This document shows, piece by piece, positions 19,268-27,925 of a stretch of 64,000 bases of DNA (the first letter of the stretch is position 1; each line of letters starts with the position of its first letter). The notes below the pieces were generated by a model. The model had not been told where the DNA came from. It was given only the letters and a program-made list of their open reading frames with translations, and ran no database searches. The DNA is taken from positions 99,844 through 163,843 of the forward strand of contig NZ_QTUV01000007.1 in assembly GCF_003435815.1 (NCBI RefSeq), in the 5' to 3' direction. Origin of the DNA: Dorea sp. AM10-31 (GTDB lineage: Bacteria; Bacillota; Clostridia; Lachnospirales; Lachnospiraceae). The position numbers and the translations under genes are program-made.

Positions 19268-20368
19268 ATGATGTATGATTATTTAATTGTCGGATCTGGT
19301 TTATTCGGATCTATTTTCGCGTATGAAGCGGGAAAAAAAGGAAAACAATGTCTGGTAGTGGAGAAAAGAGATCATATTGGTGGAAATATTTATACAAAAG
19401 AAGTTGAAGGAATTCAGGTTCACCAGTATGGAGCACACATTTTCCATACAAGCAACAGAGAAGTCTGGGAGTATGTACAGCAGTTTGCAGAGTTCAACCG
19501 TTATACGAACAGTCCGGTAGCGAATTATAAAGGAGAAATCTATAATCTTCCATTTAATATGAACACATTCAATAAACTGTGGGGTGTTGTGACACCGGCA
19601 GAGGCAAAAGCGAAGATTGAAGAACAGGCAGCAGCTTATCGCACAGAGCATCCGGCGAATTTGGAAGAACAGGCACTCAACCTGGTCGGAAAAGATATTT
19701 ATGAGAAACTGATCAAAGGATATACAGAGAAGCAGTGGGGGCATCGCGCAACAGAGCTTCCACCGGAGATTATTAAACGTCTGCCGGTGCGGTATATTTA
19801 TGATAATAATTATTTTAATGATATTTATCAGGGAATCCCGATTGGTGGATATACAGCTATGATCGAGAAGATGCTTGCAAAGGCAGAAGTAAGACTTGGT
19901 GTGGATTACCTGGAACACAAAGACGAACTGGATGCACTTGCAGAGAAAGTAGTATATACCGGCCCGATCGATGCATATTATGGATATCAGTTCGGAGAAC
20001 TGGAGTACCGCAGTGTTTCTTTTGAAACGGAAGTACTGGATCAGCCGAATTATCAGGGAAATGCAGTTGTAAATTATACGGAATACGAAGTACCGTACAC
20101 AAGAATCATTGAACACAAGCATTTCGAGTTTGGCACACAGGATAAGACGGTCATCTCTAGAGAATATCCTGCAGCATGGAAGAAAGGTGATGAGCCTTAC
20201 TATCCGGTAAATAATGAGAAGAATAATATGCTGTATCATTCTTATGAGAAACTTGCAAAGGAAGAAAAGAAAGTCATTTTTGGAGGAAGACTTGGAACAT
20301 ATAAATACATGGATATGCACCATGTCGTAGCAGAAGCTCTTCGGGTTACGAAAGAAGAGTTAATTTAG
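19268..20368 (+). CDS. glf: UDP-galactopyranose mutase
   Basis: The enzyme converts UDP-galactopyranose to UDP-galactofuranose, the donor for galactofuranose in surface glycans. The N-terminus has the FAD dinucleotide motif VGSGLFGS (about 8-15) and an acidic end of strand two (VVEKRDHIGGN). GAHIFHT, FNMNTF, KQWG and the C-terminal FGGRLGTYKY segment are family hallmarks. The 366-residue length is normal. A GGGTGGA site precedes two adjacent ATG codons; either may be used. It has its own promoter between two LCP genes, which suggests the polymer attached by the LCP ligases contains galactofuranose. Confidence 0.96.
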   Translation: MMYDYLIVGSGLFGSIFAYEAGKKGKQCLVVEKRDHIGGNIYTKEVEGIQVHQYGAHIFHTSNREVWEYVQQFAEFNRYTNSPVANYKGEIYNLPFNMNTFNKLWGVVTPAEAKAKIEEQAAAYRTEHPANLEEQALNLVGKDIYEKLIKGYTEKQWGHRATELPPEIIKRLPVRYIYDNNYFNDIYQGIPIGGYTAMIEKMLAKAEVRLGVDYLEHKDELDALAEKVVYTGPIDAYYGYQFGELEYRSVSFETEVLDQPNYQGNAVVNYTEYEVPYTRIIEHKHFEFGTQDKTVISREYPAAWKKGDEPYYPVNNEKNNMLYHSYEKLAKEEKKVIFGGRLGTYKYMDMHHVVAEALRVTKEELI

Positions 20369-20369
20369 G

Positions 20370-20398
20370 TTGCACTTTTTGCAAAAATATAGTAATAT
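20370..20398 (+). promoter_or_regulatory. Promoter of the second LCP gene
   Basis: TTGCAC and TAATAT are separated by 17 bases, directly after the glf stop codon. The sequence downstream is AT-rich. Confidence 0.5.
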
Positions 20399-20437
20399 AT
20401 TGTAGTATTTTGTATAAAAAGAAAAGTGAGGCTTGAT

Positions 20438-21676
20438 ATGGCAAAGAAGAGGAATCAGAGAAACCTTAAAGCAGTGCAGGCTGCCAAGGCCAGAAAAAAG
20501 CGAAGGAACAGAAGAAGAAGGCGTGCAATCGTACTGGCAATCGAAGTGATCATATTGCTGGCATTGTCCGCAACAGCTTTTGTCATGGCGAAGTATGACA
20601 AGTTCCAGCGTGTAGAGATTAACTCAGATGATATTAAAATCAATTCCGGAGTGAAGAAGGAAGGATATACAACAGTAGCGTTATTCGGAGGCGACTCCAG
20701 AGAAGGAGAACTGGAAGCCGGTACGCGCACGGATACGATCATAGTTGTAGCGCTTGACCACAAAGAAGGTGTGATCCGTATGGCGTCCATTTACCGAGAT
20801 ACGCTTCTGCAGCAGGATGATAATACCTATAATAAAGCGAATCATGCATATTTTTCAGGCGGTCCGAAAGCAGCAATCAACATGCTGAACAAGAATCTGG
20901 ACCTGGATATTCAGGATTATGCAACCGTCGATTTCAAAGCAATGTCTGATGTGGTAGATATGCTTGGCGGAATTAAGATACAGGTAACCGATCCGGAAGC
21001 GAAGATGCTGAATAAGTATGTCGGTGAGACAGCAAAAGCATCCAAGAAGAAGGCGCATAAGTTAAATGGCGGTGGTGTCTATACACTGGATGGACCGCAG
21101 GCTGTAACATATGCAAGACTTCGTAAGCTGGAAGGCGGAGATTACAAGCGTACAGAGAGACAGCGTCTTGTGATTAAGAAGTTGTACGAGAAAGGTATTA
21201 AAGCAGACATTGGTACACTTAATAAGATTGTGGATAAGATATTTCCGCAGGTATCTACGAGTTTTTCGCTGAAAGAAGTACTTTCGCTTGCGGCGAGTGC
21301 CTCAAGTTATAAGCTGGGTGACAGTCAGGGCTTCCCGTTTGAGAAGACGGATGGAATTATCTACAGGACTGCAGGAGATGTTGTTGTACCGCTTGGACTG
21401 GCTGAGAATGTAGAAGAATTGCATAAGTTCCTGTACCCGAACGAGACAAAAACGGTATCTTCTACAGTGCAGATGATTTCAACAGAGATTTCCAATCTGA
21501 CGAATGTTGTACGTCCGGCGAATATGAATACAGAAGAAGAGACGAATACAGATAATAACAGTAATAGTAACAATAACAATAACAATAACAGTAATAAACC
21601 GGTGATTACAAACTCAACCAGTGACTCCGGAAATAGTAAAAGTAATAATAATACAACTGGTGGCGGGACAGAATAA
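20438..21676 (+). CDS. LytR-CpsA-Psr (LCP) wall-polymer ligase, second copy
   Basis: A Lys/Arg-rich cytoplasmic start and one membrane helix (about 30-52) lead into an LCP domain with ALFGGDSREG, GTRTD, SIYRDT, NHAYFSGG and ARLRKLEGGDYKRTERQR. The conserved Asp and Arg residues that bind lipid-linked substrate are present. The C-terminus is Asn/Ser/Gly-rich, shorter than in the first LCP protein. The ATG at 20438 is preceded by AGTGAGG seven bases upstream; an in-frame GTG at 20426 overlaps that site and is rejected. Two LCP enzymes flanking glf suggest either redundancy or two target polymers. Confidence 0.92.
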   Translation: MAKKRNQRNLKAVQAAKARKKRRNRRRRRAIVLAIEVIILLALSATAFVMAKYDKFQRVEINSDDIKINSGVKKEGYTTVALFGGDSREGELEAGTRTDTIIVVALDHKEGVIRMASIYRDTLLQQDDNTYNKANHAYFSGGPKAAINMLNKNLDLDIQDYATVDFKAMSDVVDMLGGIKIQVTDPEAKMLNKYVGETAKASKKKAHKLNGGGVYTLDGPQAVTYARLRKLEGGDYKRTERQRLVIKKLYEKGIKADIGTLNKIVDKIFPQVSTSFSLKEVLSLAASASSYKLGDSQGFPFEKTDGIIYRTAGDVVVPLGLAENVEELHKFLYPNETKTVSSTVQMISTEISNLTNVVRPANMNTEEETNTDNNSNSNNNNNNNSNKPVITNSTSDSGNSKSNNNTTGGGTE

Positions 21677-21704
21677 AAGTTGATTTAGGAGGAATAGAAA
21701 GAAC

Positions 21705-23303
21705 ATGAAAGCATTTAAGAAACTCAGTGCAGCTTTATTGACTCTCTGTCTGTGCGTGTCTTGTTTTTCTTTCGTTGCACATGCAGCAGATGGAAGAATC
21801 TCTTTTACAGATCCAAGCACAGCAGTTGGTGATGAAGTAGAAGTGAAATGTGTAGTACGCTCCACAAGTTCAAGCCTTGGAAATATGGAAGTGAAGTTGA
21901 GCTATGATACGGCTTCATTGAAATTTGAATCTGGAGATGGTGTGAAGGAAAATGGCGGAGCACTGACTTATACAGGAACCGGCGGCTCTACAGAAACTTC
22001 TTTTACAATGAAGTTTCAGGCGTTAAAAGAAGGAAGCACCAAGGTTGAAGTTTCCGGCGCAACGATTGCGTCCGATGTCGGTACGACACTGACACTGGAT
22101 CAGGGAAATTCAACAGTTAAGATTGCAGCGGGTGATCCATCCAAGATAAAAAGTGATTCCAAGAGCAGCAAAGCTGGAAATGCAGCAGATAAGACTGTAA
22201 AAGTAAATGGAAAGTCTTATACGCTGACAGATGAATTTTCAGATAATGATGTTCCGACGGGATATTCCAGAGTGACTGTTTCACTGGACGGAGAAGACCG
22301 TCAGATGGTGAAGAATGAAGACAGTGGCATTACACTTGGTTATTTGATGGACAGTGATAAAAAAGGTGACTTTTTCATGTATAATGAAGAAGATGCAACT
22401 TTTTCTCCATATGAGGAAGTCAGTATTTCTGACAGTACATCTATTGTTGTGCTGAGCGATACGTCCAAAGTAAAGCTTCCATCGAATTATCAGGAAGCAA
22501 AGCTGACTTTAAATGATAAAGAATTTCCGGTATGGCAGAATAGTGACAGTACAGATTATTATGTCCTGTATGCAATGAATAACAAAGGCGAGACCGGATA
22601 TTATCAGTATGATTCCCAGGAGAATACTTACCAGAGAATGGATGATCCGTCTGAGACTTCTAAGACAGATACATCCAGTAAAACTACTTCCAACAAGCTT
22701 CCGGCATTTGTAAATGATCATTTACAGATGATTATTCTTGCAGGAGGAATCGGAGCAATTGTTCTTTTACTGATCCTTATTATTCTTGGTATCAAACTGC
22801 ATAACCGTAACGCAGAGTTAGATGAGCTTTATGATGAGTACGGTATTGATGTGGAAGAAGAGCCGGTACCGGTAAAAAACAAAAAAGAAAAGAAGAATAA
22901 AAAAGAATCTCGTTTTGGTAAGAAAAAACAATCAGATGAAGATGATTTTGAAACTTACGACGGAGAAGATTTTGATAATGTAGATGATGGAGATGCATTT
23001 GAAGAAGCATATGTAGAAGATGATTATGATGCATATGATGCAGAAGACGCGTATGAAGATGCTTATGACGAAGATGATTTTGAAGACGAATACGATGCTT
23101 ATGACGAAGACGAATTCGGAGAGATTACTTATGAAGAGGATGATTACGGCAATCTGGATAAAAATGTATTTGCCGGATATACTCCAAGAGAAGAACTTAC
23201 GATTGATGATTTAGATGATCTTCTCGGAGAGACACCGAAAAAGAAGAGAGGGCATATGGAAGATGATGATACCTTTAAGGTGGATTTCATTGACCTTGAT
23301 TAA
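21705..23303 (+). CDS. Cohesin-like exported membrane protein with acidic cytoplasmic tail
   Basis: A signal peptide (1-27) is followed by a cohesin-like beta domain (about 30-145; GRISFTDPS start, LSYDTASLKF core). A second soluble domain (about 160-310) has internally repeated SYTL and TLNDKEF strands. One membrane helix lies at about 344-366. The cytoplasmic tail (about 370-532) begins Lys-rich, then becomes extremely rich in Asp, Glu and Tyr with DAYDE-type repeats, and ends FKVDFIDLD. Cohesin folds bind protein ligands; no dockerin is seen in this window. The ATG has AGGAGG upstream, 28 bases after the LCP gene, so they may be co-transcribed. Function is unknown. Confidence 0.75.
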   Translation: MKAFKKLSAALLTLCLCVSCFSFVAHAADGRISFTDPSTAVGDEVEVKCVVRSTSSSLGNMEVKLSYDTASLKFESGDGVKENGGALTYTGTGGSTETSFTMKFQALKEGSTKVEVSGATIASDVGTTLTLDQGNSTVKIAAGDPSKIKSDSKSSKAGNAADKTVKVNGKSYTLTDEFSDNDVPTGYSRVTVSLDGEDRQMVKNEDSGITLGYLMDSDKKGDFFMYNEEDATFSPYEEVSISDSTSIVVLSDTSKVKLPSNYQEAKLTLNDKEFPVWQNSDSTDYYVLYAMNNKGETGYYQYDSQENTYQRMDDPSETSKTDTSSKTTSNKLPAFVNDHLQMIILAGGIGAIVLLLILIILGIKLHNRNAELDELYDEYGIDVEEEPVPVKNKKEKKNKKESRFGKKKQSDEDDFETYDGEDFDNVDDGDAFEEAYVEDDYDAYDAEDAYEDAYDEDDFEDEYDAYDEDEFGEITYEEDDYGNLDKNVFAGYTPREELTIDDLDDLLGETPKKKRGHMEDDDTFKVDFIDLD

Positions 23304-23398
23304 TTGTGAAGCTCTGGCTGTTCCTGGGTTTGGAAGAGCTGGAGCTTTTGAGCAATGTTAATATAACGGATGATATATTGTATGAAGGAGAGAAAATC

Positions 23399-24355
23399 AT
23401 GAAATGGAATCAATTCCGATTAAAAACAACAACTGAAGCAGAAGATATTGTTAGCAGCATGCTGGCGGATCTTGGAATCGAAGGCGTGCAGATTGAAGAT
23501 AAGATCCCGCTTACACAGCAGGACAAAGAGCAGATGTTTGTGGATATATTACCAGATATTCCGGAAGATGACGGAGTTGCCTATCTCACATTTTATCTTG
23601 ACCCGGATCTGGATGCAGGAACGATCCTTGCACAGGTAAGGGAAGAAATGGAACAGATGCGTGCATATGTAGATGTAGGAGATGCAACGATTGAGGAATC
23701 CGAGACAGAAGATGTGGACTGGGTAAATAACTGGAAACAGTATTTCCATCAGTTCTATATTGATGATATCCTTGTAATTCCATCCTGGGAAGATGTAAAA
23801 GCAGAAGACAGTGATAAACTGGTGATCCACATTGATCCGGGTACAGCTTTTGGTACAGGAATGCATGAAACAACACAACTTTGTATCCGTGCGCTGAGAA
23901 AATATGTAAAAAATGGAGATCTTGTTCTGGATGTAGGATGCGGAAGTGGTATCCTGGGTATGCTTGCACTGAAGTTTGGTGCAGGACATTCCATCGGAAC
24001 AGATCTTGATCCGTGTGCGCTTGATGCCACCCATGAAAATATGGAAGTAAACGGTATAGCAAAAGATCAATATGAAGTTATGATCGGTAATATTATTGAT
24101 GATAAAGACGTGCAGGATGCTGTCGGATATGAAAAATACGACATTGTACTTGCTAACATCCTTGCGGATGTTCTGGAGCCACTGACTCCGGTAATCGTAC
24201 ACCAGATGAAACCGGGAGCTGTATATATTACAAGTGGTATCATTGAGGATAAAGAAACAGTTGTAACAGAGGCTGTAAAGGCGGCAGGACTGGAAGTCCT
24301 GGAAGTGAACCACCAGGGGGAATGGGTTTCTGTTGTCGCACGTAAAAATGCATAA
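23399..24355 (+). CDS. prmA: Ribosomal protein L11 methyltransferase
   Basis: PrmA trimethylates ribosomal protein L11 using S-adenosylmethionine. The C-terminal half shows the binding loop VLDVGCGSGILG, an acidic TDLDP pair and the NILADVL motif that replaces NPPY in this family. HIDPGTAFGTGMHETT upstream of the loop is diagnostic. The ATG at 23399 has AAGGAG eight bases ahead, giving 318 residues, the usual length; an upstream in-frame start at 23306 is rejected because it has no ribosome site. It is followed by rsmE, the same order as yqeT-yqeU in Bacillus. Confidence 0.96.
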   Translation: MKWNQFRLKTTTEAEDIVSSMLADLGIEGVQIEDKIPLTQQDKEQMFVDILPDIPEDDGVAYLTFYLDPDLDAGTILAQVREEMEQMRAYVDVGDATIEESETEDVDWVNNWKQYFHQFYIDDILVIPSWEDVKAEDSDKLVIHIDPGTAFGTGMHETTQLCIRALRKYVKNGDLVLDVGCGSGILGMLALKFGAGHSIGTDLDPCALDATHENMEVNGIAKDQYEVMIGNIIDDKDVQDAVGYEKYDIVLANILADVLEPLTPVIVHQMKPGAVYITSGIIEDKETVVTEAVKAAGLEVLEVNHQGEWVSVVARKNA

Positions 24356-24389
24356 ATAAAAACAGGCAGCTCAGACAGGAGAAAAAAAG

Positions 24390-25127
24390 ATGCAGCATTT
24401 TTTTATTGAACCGTCCCAGGCAGAAGGTGAGTGGATACGTCTGAATGGTTCGGATGTGAATCATATGAAGAACGTTCTGCGTATGCATGTGGGGGAACGT
24501 GTGACAGTCAGTGACGGAGCCGGAAAGACATACCAGTGTGTGATTGATTCTTATGAAGATAAGGAGGCCGTACTTAAAATAGAATCGCAGGAAGAGAGCA
24601 GTACAGAACTTCCATCCAGAATTTATCTGTTCCAGGGACTGCCAAAGCAGGAAAAGATGGAGTGGATCGTGCAGAAGTCGGTAGAACTTGGAGCTTATCA
24701 GATTGTTCCGGTTTCCATGAAGCGCTGCGTTGTAAAATTGGATGCGAAAAAGGCAGCAAAGAAGCAGGAACGATGGCAGGAAATTTCCAGAAGTGCGGCA
24801 AAGCAGTCCGGCCGGAGTGTAATCCCGGAAGTTATACCGGTGTGTACGTTTAAAGAAGCACTGGAACAGGCAAAGCAGCTGGATATCATTCTCGTACCGT
24901 ATGAATGTGCAGAAGGTATGAAAGAAACAAAAACACTTCTTGAGAAAATATGGCCGGGGCAGAGCGTTGGGATATTTATCGGACCGGAAGGCGGATTTGA
25001 AGAAGCAGAGATCGAACAGGCACTGGCGGCAGGCGCACATACGATCACACTGGGAAAGAGGATTTTAAGAACGGAGACAGCGGGACTTACAACGTTGTCG
25101 GTACTTATGTTCCATTTGGAAGAATGA
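24390..25127 (+). CDS. rsmE: 16S rRNA (uracil-1498-N3)-methyltransferase
   Basis: A SPOUT-class methyltransferase acting on U1498 of 16S rRNA. The N-terminal PUA-like region (HFFIEP, DVNHMKNVLRM) and the C-terminal knot motifs GPEGGFEEAE and LGKRILRTETA are clear. The 245-residue length is typical. ACAGGAG precedes the start and the gene lies 34 bases after prmA, so both probably share a transcript. Confidence 0.96.
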   Translation: MQHFFIEPSQAEGEWIRLNGSDVNHMKNVLRMHVGERVTVSDGAGKTYQCVIDSYEDKEAVLKIESQEESSTELPSRIYLFQGLPKQEKMEWIVQKSVELGAYQIVPVSMKRCVVKLDAKKAAKKQERWQEISRSAAKQSGRSVIPEVIPVCTFKEALEQAKQLDIILVPYECAEGMKETKTLLEKIWPGQSVGIFIGPEGGFEEAEIEQALAAGAHTITLGKRILRTETAGLTTLSVLMFHLEE

Positions 25128-25166
25128 TACATAAGCTAATAGTGAAAATAAGCAGGAGAGAAGAAC

Positions 25167-26324
25167 ATGAAAGAAGTTTATCTGGACAATTCAGCAACAA
25201 CCAGAGCTTACGACAGTGTCGGAAAACTGGTTGCGCATGTGATGTGCGAAGATTATGGCAATCCATCTTCTCTGCACAGAAAAGGCGTTGAAGCAGAACA
25301 ATATATAAAAGATGCAAAAGAGACATTTGCCAGACTTTTAAAAGTACAGGAAAAAGAAATATTTTTCACATCTGGAGGAACAGAGAGTGATAATCTAGCG
25401 CTGATCGGAACAGCAATGGCAAACAGACGCGCAGGTAATCATCTGATCACGACAGGAATTGAACATCCTGCGATCATCAATACGATGCGCTATCTGGAAG
25501 AACAGGGATTCCGGGTTACATTTCTTCCGGTTGACCGTTATGGAAGAGTGCAGTTAGAGGCATTGAAGGAGGCACTCTGTGATGAAACGATACTGGTGTC
25601 TGTGATGTATGTAAATAATGAAGTTGGTTCTGTACAGCCGGTCGCAGAAGCGGCAAGTATTGTGAAAGCATATAATAAAAATATTCTGTTTCATGTAGAT
25701 GCAGTACAGGGATTTGGCAAATACAGGATCCATCCGAAGAAACTGGGTGTAGATCTCTGCTCCATCAGCGGTCATAAGATTCATGGACCGAAAGGAACGG
25801 GAGTGCTGTATATTGACAGCAAAGTGAAGATCAAACCAATTCTGTTTGGAGGAGAACAGCAGAAGAATATCCGCTCCGGTACGGAAAACGTTCCGGGTAT
25901 TGCAGGACTGTCTCTTGCAGCGAAGACAATTTACGAGGATCTGGATGAAAAAGTGCAGAAGATGCGTAAGCTGAAAGAGCATTTCATCGAAGGAATTGCC
26001 AGGATTGAAAATACGACGATCCATGGGCTCTATGATGAGACGAGTGCGCCGCATATTATCAGTGTCGGATTTGCAGGTATCCGAAGCGAAGTGCTCCTGC
26101 ATGCACTGGAGGAAAAGGGAATCTATGTATCCTCCGGATCTGCCTGCGCTTCCAACCATCCGCAGGTGAGCGGCGTGTTAAAAGGAATCGGAGCAGGGCA
26201 GGAATTTTTAGATGCCACACTTCGCTTCAGTATGTCGGAATTTACTACATCAGAAGAGATTGACTATACTTTGGATACCCTTTATAATATAGTACCGGTG
26301 CTTAGAAAATATACCAGACACTAA
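25167..26324 (+). CDS. Cysteine desulfurase (NifS/NifZ type)
   Basis: This PLP enzyme removes sulfur from cysteine and passes it as a persulfide. Visible features are YLDNSATT at the start, TSGGTESDN, the PLP lysine in SGHKIHGPKG and the active-site cysteine in SSGSACASNHP. It sits directly upstream of thiI (29-base gap), like nifZ-thiI in Bacillus, so it is probably the dedicated sulfur donor for tRNA 4-thiouridine. The gene starts with ATG after GGAGAG. General iron-sulfur assembly is a less likely main role because no scaffold gene is adjacent. Confidence 0.93.
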   Translation: MKEVYLDNSATTRAYDSVGKLVAHVMCEDYGNPSSLHRKGVEAEQYIKDAKETFARLLKVQEKEIFFTSGGTESDNLALIGTAMANRRAGNHLITTGIEHPAIINTMRYLEEQGFRVTFLPVDRYGRVQLEALKEALCDETILVSVMYVNNEVGSVQPVAEAASIVKAYNKNILFHVDAVQGFGKYRIHPKKLGVDLCSISGHKIHGPKGTGVLYIDSKVKIKPILFGGEQQKNIRSGTENVPGIAGLSLAAKTIYEDLDEKVQKMRKLKEHFIEGIARIENTTIHGLYDETSAPHIISVGFAGIRSEVLLHALEEKGIYVSSGSACASNHPQVSGVLKGIGAGQEFLDATLRFSMSEFTTSEEIDYTLDTLYNIVPVLRKYTRH

Positions 26325-26353
26325 CCGGTCCGGAAGCGAAAAGGAGACATAAG

Positions 26354-27538
26354 ATGAGATTTCATACTTTTTTGTTAAAATATGGAGAGATTGGAATTAA
26401 AGGAAAGAACCGTTATCTTTTTGAAGATGCACTTGTAAGACAGGTGCGTTACGCTTTAAAAGATGTAGAAGGAACTTTCACTGTTTATAAATCACAGGCA
26501 CGTATTTATGTGGACTGTGAAGGTGAATATGATTATGACGATACAGTAGAGCATTTAAAAAGAGTGTTCGGACTGGTAGGTATCTGTCCGGTTGTCCGGA
26601 TGGAAGATCAGGGCTTTGACCAGTTGAAAAAAGATGTCGTTGCATATATGGATGAAGTATATCCGGATAAGAAGCTTTCTTTCAAAGTGGAAGCAAGAAG
26701 AGCGAGAAAATCTTACCCGAAGACTTCCATGGAGATCAACTGTGATCTGGGAGAGGCAATTCTGGATGCATTCCCGGAGACACATGTAGATGTGCACAAA
26801 CCAGATGTGATGCTGCATGTTGAAGTACGTAATGAGATTTATGTGTATTCACAGATCATTCCGGGAGCAGGCGGAATGCCGGTTGGAACAAATGGAAGTG
26901 CCATGCTTCTTCTGTCAGGCGGCATTGACAGCCCGGTTGCCGGTTATATGATCTCCAAACGTGGAGTTGGACTGGAAGCAACTTATTTCCATGCACCACC
27001 GTATACAAGTGAACGTGCAAAGCAGAAGGTTGTAGACCTTGCAAAGATTGTAGCAAGATATTCCGGACCGATCAAGCTTCATGTGGTAAACTTTACAGAT
27101 ATCCAGCTCTATATTTATGATCAGTGTCCGCATGATGAGCTGACGATCATTATGCGTCGTTATATGATGCGGATCGCAGAACATTTTGCAAAAGCAGACG
27201 GATGTCTTGGAATGATCACAGGAGAGAGCATTGGTCAGGTCGCAAGTCAGACAATGCATAGCCTTGCAGCGACAAATGATGTATGCACACTTCCGGTATA
27301 TCGTCCGGTCATTGGATTTGACAAACAGGAGATTGTAGATATTTCAGAGAAGATCGAAACTTATGAGACATCGATTCAGCCGTACGAAGACTGCTGTACG
27401 ATTTTTGTGGCTAAACATCCGGTTACAAAGCCGAATATAGAAGTGATTCGCAGATCAGAGGAGAAACTGGCTGAGAAGATCGATGCTATGGTTCAGGAAG
27501 CAATCGATACAGTAGAAGTGATTGAAGTAACACCGTAA
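26354..27538 (+). CDS. thiI: tRNA 4-thiouridine synthetase
   Basis: ThiI adenylates U8 of tRNA and inserts sulfur. The N-terminal ferredoxin-like/THUMP region (about 1-170) is followed by the PP-loop SGGIDSPVAGYM and the GESIGQVASQT motif. The 394-residue protein lacks the C-terminal rhodanese domain of the enterobacterial form, as is normal in Firmicutes, so sulfur is probably supplied by the desulfurase encoded immediately upstream. AAGGAG precedes the ATG. Confidence 0.96.
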   Translation: MRFHTFLLKYGEIGIKGKNRYLFEDALVRQVRYALKDVEGTFTVYKSQARIYVDCEGEYDYDDTVEHLKRVFGLVGICPVVRMEDQGFDQLKKDVVAYMDEVYPDKKLSFKVEARRARKSYPKTSMEINCDLGEAILDAFPETHVDVHKPDVMLHVEVRNEIYVYSQIIPGAGGMPVGTNGSAMLLLSGGIDSPVAGYMISKRGVGLEATYFHAPPYTSERAKQKVVDLAKIVARYSGPIKLHVVNFTDIQLYIYDQCPHDELTIIMRRYMMRIAEHFAKADGCLGMITGESIGQVASQTMHSLAATNDVCTLPVYRPVIGFDKQEIVDISEKIETYETSIQPYEDCCTIFVAKHPVTKPNIEVIRRSEEKLAEKIDAMVQEAIDTVEVIEVTP

Positions 27539-27543
27539 AACAA

Positions 27544-27574
27544 AAAAGAATGTGCTCCGGCACATTCTTTTAAA
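27544..27574. terminator. Bidirectional terminator between thiI and the HPr-like gene
   Basis: AAAGAATGTGC pairs with GCACATTCTTT around a three-base loop, with A-rich and T-rich flanks. It lies between two convergent genes and can serve both. Confidence 0.85.
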
Positions 27575-27586
27575 GGTTAAAAATAA

Positions 27587-27823
27587 TTACTCTACGATGT
27601 ATGGTTTTAATGTTTCGAGGATCTTGTCAATCTCGCTGTCATCAGCATGGATGTTGAGGTCAATGCTCTTAGATAAATCCAGACTGAAGATACCCATGAT
27701 GGATTTGGCATCGATCACGTATCTGCCGGATACTAAATCAAAATCATAATCATATTTTGTGATTTCATTTACGAAAGATTTTACTTTGTCAATGGAATTC
27801 AAAGAAATTTTAACTGTTTTCAT
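27587..27823 (-). CDS. HPr-like protein without the phosphorylatable histidine
   Basis: The 78-residue protein has the HPr fold pattern, and AKSIMGIFSLDLS corresponds to the Ser46 region of HPr. The position of the phosphoenolpyruvate-dependent His15 (usually in a GLHARPA-like motif) reads ISLNSIDKVKSF, with no histidine. It therefore cannot act as a standard phosphotransferase carrier and is more likely regulatory, Crh-like or structural. The ATG is preceded by AAGGAGGT. It is convergent with thiI and divergent from mtaB. Confidence 0.75.
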   Translation of the reverse strand: MKTVKISLNSIDKVKSFVNEITKYDYDFDLVSGRYVIDAKSIMGIFSLDLSKSIDLNIHADDSEIDKILETLKPYIVE

Positions 27824-27925
27824 TGAATATACCTCCTTGGTTTCATTTTTTTCTACACGTTTATCTTAGTTTTTTGTAGTCAAAAAGTCAAGGAATAATT
27901 TGTAAAGAGAGGAAAAAAGAAAATT

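Noticed and set aside
19301..20323. Long open frame antisense to glf (and a 209-codon one antisense to the LCP tail at 18587-19216)
   Set aside because: The products are rich in Cys, Ile, His and Phe or repeat-derived, have no ribosome sites and arise from codon bias of the real genes.
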